The translations under genes were made by a program, and so were the position numbers. The notes beneath the pieces are model-generated. The model had not been told where the DNA came from, searched no databases, and saw only the letters and a list, made by a program, of their open reading frames with translations. DNA of 10,899 nucleotides from NCBI GenBank assembly GCA_035502655.1, contig DATJUF010000271.1:1-10899 (forward strand), in the 5' to 3' direction. This DNA comes from DATJUF01 sp035502655 (lineage in GTDB: Bacteria > Desulfobacterota > Binatia > Binatales > Binataceae). Below, piece by piece: positions 5,889 to 10,899 of this stretch (position 1 is the stretch's first letter; every line of letters starts with the position of its first letter).

Positions 5889-6836
5889 TTACTTGTACTG
5901 GCGGGTCAGCTTGTCTACTGCCTTCAACTCCTCGTCGTTCATCTTCCAATCAACCGCCTTCGCATTCTCGGTCACCTGCTCCGGCCGCGTCGCCCCCGCT
6001 ATCACGCTGCCGACCTCCGGATGGCTCGCTAGCCAGCTCATCGCCAATTCCAGCAGGGAGTGCTCGCGCGAACGCGCAAACTCCTCTAGCTTTTCCACCG
6101 TCTCAAAATTGGCGTCGTTCAACACCCGATCGGCCAGCATCTTCATTGCGCTCAGGCGTGAACCCTCCGGCATCGCCGCGCCGCGCTTGTACTTGCCGGT
6201 GAGAAAACCACTGGCCAGGGGAAAGAATGGCAGAATGCCCACGCCGAAATGCGCACAGGCGGGCACTAGATCGCGCTCGGCGCTGCGGTTCAGCAGGCTC
6301 CACTCATTCTGAGCCGAGATATACGGAGTGTAATGATTAGTGCGCGCAATCCAATAGGCATCGGCGGTCCGCCAGCCGGCGTAGTTGCTATGGCCGGCAT
6401 AGCGAACCTTTCCGGAATGCACCAGGTCGTCGAGGGCAGCCAGGGTTTCCTCTTCCGGCGTTGAAGGGTCAGGCTGGTGAATCTGATATAGATCTATGTA
6501 GTCAGTAGCTAATCGTTTGAGGCTCGCCTCGCATGCACTGACTATATACCGCCGGGAAGATCCAATGTTGTATGGGCCGTCGCCCATAGCCATTCCGCAT
6601 TTACTGGCTAATACTATATCTTTGCGCCGGGGCCCGAGTATATGGCCGAGCATCTCTTCGGATCTGCCGCGGCCGCCATAGATATCCGCAGTGTCGAACA
6701 GGGTAATCCCTGACTCAATTGCGCGATCGATCACTGCGCGGGCCTGTTCCAGCTCGATCCGCATCCCGAAGTTATTGCAGCCAAGCCCCGCGAGCGAAAC
6801 CTTGAGCCCCGACTTGCCAAGATTGCGAAACCCCAT
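5889..6836 (-). CDS. Aldo/keto reductase
   Basis: An NADPH-dependent TIM-barrel oxidoreductase of 315 residues, in the normal range, interconverting aldehydes or ketones and alcohols in the cytoplasm. The catalytic tetrad is visible: D48 and Y53 in FDTADIYGG, K79 in LASKCG, and H120 in YQIHQPD. The C-terminal half has the cofactor-binding pattern PFFPLASGFLTGKY, then GSVIAGATRPEQVTENA, as in the YhdN/AKR11-13 type that includes sugar and general aldehyde reductases. I place the start at ATG 6836, since GGAG lies 6 bases upstream and the family begins M-x-x-R-x-LG-SGL; an upstream ATG at 6893 would add 19 unconserved residues. Base composition changes inside the gene: 5881-6180 of the plus strand is C-rich, 6181-6480 is not. 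It lies 99 bp downstream of the amidohydrolase on the same strand. Confidence 0.93.
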   Translation of the reverse strand: MGFRNLGKSGLKVSLAGLGCNNFGMRIELEQARAVIDRAIESGITLFDTADIYGGRGRSEEMLGHILGPRRKDIVLASKCGMAMGDGPYNIGSSRRYIVSACEASLKRLATDYIDLYQIHQPDPSTPEEETLAALDDLVHSGKVRYAGHSNYAGWRTADAYWIARTNHYTPYISAQNEWSLLNRSAERDLVPACAHFGVGILPFFPLASGFLTGKYKRGAAMPEGSRLSAMKMLADRVLNDANFETVEKLEEFARSREHSLLELAMSWLASHPEVGSVIAGATRPEQVTENAKAVDWKMNDEELKAVDKLTRQYK

Positions 6837-6866
6837 TACATACTCCGTCTGGAAAAACTCAGTCAA

Positions 6867-6893
6867 AATATACAGCAGCCGGTAAATAGTCAA
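6867..6893 (-). promoter_or_regulatory. Promoter candidate for the aldo/keto reductase
   Basis: Read on the minus strand: TTGACT (6893-6888, 5/6 match to -35), a 15-base spacer, and TATATT (6872-6867, 5/6 match to -10), 30 bp before the ribosome binding site and start at 6836. The spacer is short for a standard promoter, but both boxes are good and the stretch is AT-rich. If real, the reductase is expressed independently of the amidohydrolase. Confidence 0.42.
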
Positions 6894-6900
6894 TGACTAT
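6886..6900. promoter_or_regulatory. Operator-like inverted repeat over the -35 box
   Basis: ATAGTCA-A-TGACTAT is a perfect 7-bp inverted repeat around one base, overlapping the -35 hexamer of the reductase promoter candidate. This placement suits a dimeric repressor or activator. No regulator gene is in the window, so the binding protein is unknown. Confidence 0.4.
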
Positions 6901-6935
6901 AACAGCCAATGCTATTTCACCGGCCGGAGTAATAA

Positions 6936-8054
6936 TCAGTTGAGGCCGTAGAGCTGTGCTACATTATCATGCAATAGCCAGTTCTTTTCCTGCTCGTTCA
7001 GTCCCTTGGTATGCTTCTCCAGCAGAGCTTGCGAGTTCGGCCAGGTTGAATCGCTATGCGGAAAATCGTTGGCCCACATCAGCCGCTGAGGATTACACAG
7101 ATCCTTCAACTGGAACGCTACCCAGTCATCCTGGAACGTCATATAGACATTCTCGCGGAAATACTCACTCGGCATTTTTGACAGCGTGCCGGCCGTCATC
7201 CAGTAGCGATGGCGATCAAATGCATGATCCATGCGGTACATGAAATGGGGCGCCCAGCCGGCGTCGGCCTCGACACAGACTATTTTCAGTTTAGGATGAC
7301 GCTCGAAGACGCCACCGAAAATGAACGTGCCAATGATGTCCTGGTTGCCGCGGATAATCGACATGAACGAGTTGATTTTAGGTCCACGCGGCGGCTTGGC
7401 GACACCTTCATTGGAAGTGAGAATATGGAAGCTGAGCGGCATCTTGAGCTCAATCGACGCCTCAAAGAACTCGTCGTAGATTTTGCTGTCGTAGTCTTCC
7501 TGGACCGGAAACCCCGACATCATCACGCCGCGCAGGCCCTGCGCCTTCATCCGCTCGAGGTCTTTGATGCCTTCTTCGGGCGAGCGCATGGGAGTCTGGC
7601 CGAGGCCAATCAGGCGGTCGGGATGGGCACCGGAGTAATCGGCTATCCAGAGGTTGTAGGCGTCGAAGCAGGCCTTCTTGTAATCCGGGTCGGGATGATT
7701 GCAGAGGATCATGCCGACGCTCGGATAGATGACTTCGGCCGCGACGCCGTCGCGATCCTGATCGGCCATCCGCGCCTCGGGGTCCCATGAGCCGCGATGG
7801 AGTTCGCTGAACTTCGCCATCCGCGCGGCGCCTGCAAGCTCCTGCGCGGTCTTGCCGGCCGCGGCAATCAGGCCCATCGGGATGGTTTCTTTCATGCCCT
7901 CGACGATATAGGTATCACCGCGCTGATCGTTCCATACAACGCGTGGCGCGGTGTCCTTATATTTGTTGTCGATACGGTCGATATAGGTCTCAGGCGGCTC
8001 CATGATGTGTGAGTCAGCCGAGATGATGGGTTTTGAGATTATTGTGCTGGTCAT
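6936..8054 (-). CDS. PF04909 amidohydrolase family metal-dependent hydrolase
   Basis: A TIM-barrel hydrolase or decarboxylase of the amidohydrolase_2 (ACMSD-like) group, 372 residues. Metal-binding positions are recognisable: D14-x-H16 in SADSHIMEPP, H210 in LSFHIL, H270 in EADAGWAPHFMYRMD, and D330 with H333 in WANDFPHSDSTWP near the C-terminus. WDPEARMADQDRDGVAAEVIYPS (90-112) is typical of the subfamily that is abundant in aromatic- and steroid-degrading bacteria. Known family members hydrolyse or decarboxylate cyclic substrates; this one's substrate is unknown. The start is ATG 8054, with GGAGG 9 bases upstream. On the coding strand third positions favour C over G (26 to 14 in the first 60 codons), the reverse of the minus-strand gene at 1-902. 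The next gene downstream on the strand is the aldo/keto reductase. Confidence 0.92.
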   Translation of the reverse strand: MTSTIISKPIISADSHIMEPPETYIDRIDNKYKDTAPRVVWNDQRGDTYIVEGMKETIPMGLIAAAGKTAQELAGAARMAKFSELHRGSWDPEARMADQDRDGVAAEVIYPSVGMILCNHPDPDYKKACFDAYNLWIADYSGAHPDRLIGLGQTPMRSPEEGIKDLERMKAQGLRGVMMSGFPVQEDYDSKIYDEFFEASIELKMPLSFHILTSNEGVAKPPRGPKINSFMSIIRGNQDIIGTFIFGGVFERHPKLKIVCVEADAGWAPHFMYRMDHAFDRHRYWMTAGTLSKMPSEYFRENVYMTFQDDWVAFQLKDLCNPQRLMWANDFPHSDSTWPNSQALLEKHTKGLNEQEKNWLLHDNVAQLYGLN

Positions 8055-8381
8055 AAGCAGTGCCCTCCATAACGGTTCGGTCTGTACTTATGTGTTAGTC
8101 GAATGCGCCTCCCCCGTAAAGCCGCGCACTCTCCCGCCATCTTCGGCAGCAACCCGCCGGACTTTTTCGCCCTGACCTTTGCGGGCGGCCATCTGCCGGC
8201 GAGCATCGGGAAGTAGCTGGCGGCTATCGCGTCAACGCCGTCATCCTGCCAAGCTGTCCGAATCGTGCGCTTGCAGTCATGGAGTAGTTGCCGTAGCGCG
8301 CCGTAAGAGGGGCGGCGACGCAGGTTTTGTGACGGAGTATTCAGCAGGGCACCAGGCAAGGGCGATCGGGGCAGCGAGAAT
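8055..8381. other. 327-bp gap between divergent genes
   Basis: This stretch separates the minus-strand amidohydrolase from the plus-strand secreted protein gene, so it should hold promoters for both. I see only the amidohydrolase ribosome binding site at its left end and no convincing -35/-10 pair. Open frames cross it on both strands, but none resembles a protein family I know or has a good ribosome binding site. Confidence 0.5.
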
Positions 8382-9377
8382 TTGAGAGCATCGATCCAGA
8401 AGATCATTACAGGCGGCGCGGTAATCGCCCTAGCGGTAATGGGCTGCACGTTAGGCGCAACGACGAGCGCTCAGACTGCCGGCCCATCTTCTTTATCGCA
8501 CTCGCGCTTGGCATCGTATGATTGGTCAGTTAAAGCGTCTCCCACCTTGGCCAGCAAGCCACCGCCCATAGCAGATGTAGAGAGCTTTCTCAGCGCTGTT
8601 CAGGTTGCAGTATGGAATGAGTCGGACTTTGGAGACATCGAATACGTCTGCTCCTTCACCTTTTCAGAGCTTCGTCACACCGGCTATTTTTCATTGGTTG
8701 CGGGAACTGGCGTTATCGGCCGTGGAATGTGTGGAAACATTTATGTAGTTGATAAAACGGCATCGGGATTCGAAATATATTTATCGGGCGGCGCAGAAGA
8801 CACCGCAGCAAATGTTGCCGCCAACATTAAGGATCTTCGCCACGATGGAAATCTAGAGATCCTCATCGATCAGACCTTGGGGACTCTTGGAAATCGATGT
8901 GAGGCAGACTGGACTGCGATCTTCACTTGGACAGGCAAAGACTATACAAACGTAAGTGATAGATTCACCGATTTTTATAGCCAGCAACTCGATTCGCTCG
9001 ACAAAAAGATTGCCGCGCTTCATCCGATCGCAGTGTATGGTGGCGGCTTCGTTGAGCCTGATGACAAGGAATGTTTGCTAGCTGAAGCGGCGAAGATTCA
9101 AAGATTCCTCAGCATTTCGCCGGAGGCAGGTCTCGATCAAGCCATTCGTTTAGCAGAGAGCAAGGACTGGTCCGATCGCGTGTTTGCGGCGCACATGTTG
9201 AGCCAGATCGGCACTTCAAAAGCGCGCAAATATCTCGATGTCCTGGCCGGAGATGCCTATGTCAGAGTTGCGACCACGGCGAAGACTTACCTTTCAGCAC
9301 TTGCCAAGGGGCCGATACGACTGGTACCCACGGCATTTCAACATCTGCAAGCGCAAGAATCGATCTCAATCCAATAG
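8382..9377 (+). CDS. Secreted protein of unknown function with C-terminal HEAT-like helices
   Basis: I do not recognise a named family. The 331-residue product begins at TTG 8382, the only start that retains the signal peptide: MRASIQKIITGGAVIALAVMGC. VMGC could serve as a weak lipobox (C22); otherwise cleavage near TSA-Q at about residue 30 would release it to the periplasm. The middle is a beta-rich domain with paired cysteines (C89 in YVCSF, C116 in GMCG) and a segment IKDLRHDGNLEILIDQ resembling the D-x-x-x-DG-x-x-EI signature of FG-GAP/VCBS-type repeats. The last 80 residues, with QAIRLAESKDWSDRVFAAHMLSQIG and KYLDVLAGDAYVRVATTAKTYL, look like two HEAT-type alpha-hairpins. It lies 122 bp before the beta-propeller gene on the same strand and may be expressed with it. 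Confidence 0.78.
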   Translation: MRASIQKIITGGAVIALAVMGCTLGATTSAQTAGPSSLSHSRLASYDWSVKASPTLASKPPPIADVESFLSAVQVAVWNESDFGDIEYVCSFTFSELRHTGYFSLVAGTGVIGRGMCGNIYVVDKTASGFEIYLSGGAEDTAANVAANIKDLRHDGNLEILIDQTLGTLGNRCEADWTAIFTWTGKDYTNVSDRFTDFYSQQLDSLDKKIAALHPIAVYGGGFVEPDDKECLLAEAAKIQRFLSISPEAGLDQAIRLAESKDWSDRVFAAHMLSQIGTSKARKYLDVLAGDAYVRVATTAKTYLSALAKGPIRLVPTAFQHLQAQESISIQ

Positions 9378-9418
9378 GTCTTTTCTGAGGAACCGTGCTT
9401 GGAAAGTGTTAGTGCTCG

Positions 9419-9447
9419 GCGAGGGTGCCCTATCGATTAGCCCTCGC
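9419..9447 (+). other. Hairpin between the two secreted-protein genes
   Basis: GCGAGGG (9419-9425) pairs with CCCTCGC (9441-9447) around a 15-base loop, with flanking CGG/CCG-type bases that could extend it. No T tract follows, so it is more likely a processing or attenuation structure than a terminator. Confidence 0.3.
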
Positions 9448-9499
9448 TTGCGCCGAACCATTGGACAGTCAATGGCTCTTACTGCGCGGCTGACAGCAA

Positions 9500-10723
9500 A
9501 TGATGATTTCATCTAAGCGGAAAGCGCGGACCGTTGTAATTGTGGCGTTGAGCGGAATCACGCTCCTGACCTCGGGGATCCCGTGCGTGGCATATGCGCA
9601 GTTGGCGGATTCGGCGTGGCCGATGTTCCATCGCGATGTCAGGCATACCGGGCTTAGCGCGGCGGATACCAGTTCCAATCCAGGCACGCAGAAGTGGGTG
9701 ATCAACCTGCATACTGCGCAAGACACGACTTCGCCGGTCATTGGTGCGGACGGAACCATTTATGTGGGTTCCGAAGATCACCATCTCTATGCAGTGAATC
9801 CCAACGGGAAGAAGAAATGGGCGTTCGCGACCCATGGCGTAGTTGACGCGTCACCGGCGATCGGCGCCGACGGGACGATCTACGCGGGAGATGGCGACGG
9901 CCGCATCTACGCGATAAAGCCTAATGGAAAAAAGAAATGGGTGGCGCTGGCAGATGGTTCGTTGATTGATTCGCCCGCGATCGGACCCGACGGGACTATT
10001 TACATCGGCGCCATCTCCACGCTGTATGCGCTAACCGATAATGGCAAAAGCGTAAGCGCGAAATGGATTTTTGAGGTTCCCGGCTTTGTAGGGGTAACCT
10101 CGCCCGCGATCGCTCCCGACGGAACGGTCTATTTCGGCTCGGATAACGATAATCTCTATGCAGTCAATCCCGACGGTACGCAGAAGTGGGTGTTTACCAC
10201 CAGCGGCATTGTGTTCTCATCACCGGCAGTTGGTGCGGACGGAACCATTTATATCAGTTCCGAGGACGATAACGTCTATGCGGTAAATCCCGATGGGACG
10301 GAAAAGTGGACATTTACAACCGGTTTTGAGGTGAACTCATCGCCAGCAATCGGCGCTGATGGGACGATTTATGTCGGATCACTTGATTTTAACCTTTACG
10401 CGCTAGCCGACGGCGGACAAGGCACCGTCACGGAGAAATGGGCATTCAAGGCTGGTCCGATCGGGAACTCGTCGCCTGCGATAGGCGCCGATGGAACCAT
10501 TTATATCGGCTCCAATAATATTAACAATTTGGGCGTCCTCTACGCTGTCAACCCTGACGGCACGCAAAAGTGGGAATACACAACGGCCGGTCAGCTTACT
10601 AATTGCTCGGCGGCGATTGGGGCGGATGGGACGATCTACATCGTTTCGCAGGGAACCGGCCGAGGCGCCAACCCACGGGTCGGCAAGCTTTACGCCATAG
10701 GGGTTAAAAGTGCGCATCATTGA
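9500..10723 (+). CDS. Secreted PQQ-like beta-propeller repeat protein
   Basis: A 407-residue protein with a signal peptide (basic SKRKAR, hydrophobic core to LLTSGIP, likely cleavage after AYA at residue 33). The mature part starts with AWPMFHRDVRHTG (39-51), the usual entry into PQQ-binding-like propellers, followed by eight copies of a blade motif of the form SPAIGADGTIYVGS, then LYAVNPDGTQKW. They begin at residues 78, 118, 158, 201, 241, 281, 325 and 370, spaced 40-45 residues apart. This predicts a seven- or eight-bladed disk. I see no catalytic calcium-binding or disulfide features of quinoprotein dehydrogenases, so PQQ binding is doubtful; scaffolding or polysaccharide/protein binding is more likely. 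ATG 9500 is followed directly by a second ATG. It may form a unit with the upstream secreted protein. Confidence 0.9.
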   Translation: MMISSKRKARTVVIVALSGITLLTSGIPCVAYAQLADSAWPMFHRDVRHTGLSAADTSSNPGTQKWVINLHTAQDTTSPVIGADGTIYVGSEDHHLYAVNPNGKKKWAFATHGVVDASPAIGADGTIYAGDGDGRIYAIKPNGKKKWVALADGSLIDSPAIGPDGTIYIGAISTLYALTDNGKSVSAKWIFEVPGFVGVTSPAIAPDGTVYFGSDNDNLYAVNPDGTQKWVFTTSGIVFSSPAVGADGTIYISSEDDNVYAVNPDGTEKWTFTTGFEVNSSPAIGADGTIYVGSLDFNLYALADGGQGTVTEKWAFKAGPIGNSSPAIGADGTIYIGSNNINNLGVLYAVNPDGTQKWEYTTAGQLTNCSAAIGADGTIYIVSQGTGRGANPRVGKLYAIGVKSAHH

Positions 10724-10730
10724 TGCTCGG

Positions 10731-10753
10731 CGGCGCACTCAGGCCGTGCGCTG
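10731..10753 (+). terminator. Hairpin just after the beta-propeller gene
   Basis: CGGCGCAC (10731-10738), a 7-base loop and GTGCGCTG (10746-10753) form an 8-bp stem with one G-T wobble, 7 bases after the stop codon. No T run follows, so this is either a Rho-assisted terminator or a transcript-end stabiliser. Confidence 0.33.
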
Positions 10754-10810
10754 CCAGGCTGATCGGTGATTACTTGCCGCTTCCCGCCGAGATCTCGTCA
10801 GCGGTTTGAA

Positions 10811-10899
10811 TCAGTCCTTGTCGTACTCGTCGTGGCGGCGCCACCAGTACGGTGGCTCGTTGCGCCCTTTAGGAGCGCGATCGAGCCACTGGTACGCTC
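10811..10899 (-). CDS. C-terminus of an unrecognised protein (start outside window)
   Basis: The minus strand is open from the right edge to TGA 10811-10813 and encodes 28 residues beginning AYQWLDRAPKGRNE and ending PPYWWRRHDEYDKD. The aromatic and charged composition, with a stop right after the acidic tail, looks like a genuine protein end rather than chance, and it converges on the beta-propeller gene. The piece is too short to name a family. Confidence 0.45.
   Translation of the reverse strand, partial: AYQWLDRAPKGRNEPPYWWRRHDEYDKD

Noticed and set aside
5582..6202. Long plus-strand open frame across the parS region and into the reductase
   Set aside because: Its repeated MFHVKHP is just the translation of the two parS copies, and its second half is antisense to the well-supported aldo/keto reductase.
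7209..7790. 193-codon plus-strand open frame inside the amidohydrolase
   Set aside because: Antisense shadow of the amidohydrolase, which has all its metal-binding motifs on the minus strand.
8051..8449. 132-codon minus-strand open frame in the divergent gap
   Set aside because: It overlaps the starts of both flanking genes, has no recognisable domain and no convincing ribosome binding site.

Overview
This is a high-GC bacterial chromosome segment. The host is a Gram-negative, probably soil or sediment type: there is a Tat-exported DUF882/MepK-like peptidoglycan hydrolase, two secreted proteins, and a set of oxidative catabolism enzymes (flavin monooxygenase, PF04909 amidohydrolase, aldo/keto reductase, 3-hydroxyacyl-CoA dehydrogenase). 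The lineage cannot be fixed from sequence alone. An uncultured proteobacterium-like group such as Binatota/Desulfobacterota_B would fit, but that is a low-confidence guess.

Left part (1-5253): a 3-hydroxyacyl-CoA dehydrogenase (minus, cut by the left edge) is preceded by the decapitated C-terminus of a GNAT acetyltransferase. On the plus strand follow a nucleoside 2-deoxyribosyltransferase-like protein, a Tat-exported MepK-like metallopeptidase, a pyridoxamine-phosphate-oxidase-like flavoprotein and a 609-residue Baeyer-Villiger-type flavin monooxygenase with its own promoter candidate and long leader.

Centre (5254-5888): a 635-bp gene-free gap lies between the convergent monooxygenase and aldo/keto reductase genes. 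It holds a terminator-like hairpin and two perfect copies of the universal ParB centromere site parS (TGTTTCACGTGAAACA), 132 bp apart. Each parS is the core of a longer perfect palindrome (40 and 34 bp). The arms of the two copies differ by a mirrored C/G exchange, and each palindrome is followed on the minus strand by a short T tract. By hand count the plus strand changes from C-rich to G-richer about 350 bp beyond the second parS, inside a single gene. Together these suggest the window lies in the replication-origin/centromere domain of the chromosome, although no dnaA, dnaN, parA, parB or DnaA-box cluster is present.

Right part (5889-10899): an aldo/keto reductase and a PF04909 amidohydrolase lie in tandem on the minus strand, the former with a promoter and operator-like inverted repeat. 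Next comes a divergent pair of secreted plus-strand genes: an unrecognised protein with C-terminal HEAT-like helices, and an eight-motif PQQ-like beta-propeller. The last 89 bases are the C-terminus of an unrecognised minus-strand gene.

The metabolic genes are consistent with oxidation of hydrophobic or carbonyl substrates followed by beta-oxidation-type steps, but no single dedicated pathway can be proven. No CRISPR array, insertion sequence, tRNA or rRNA was seen.
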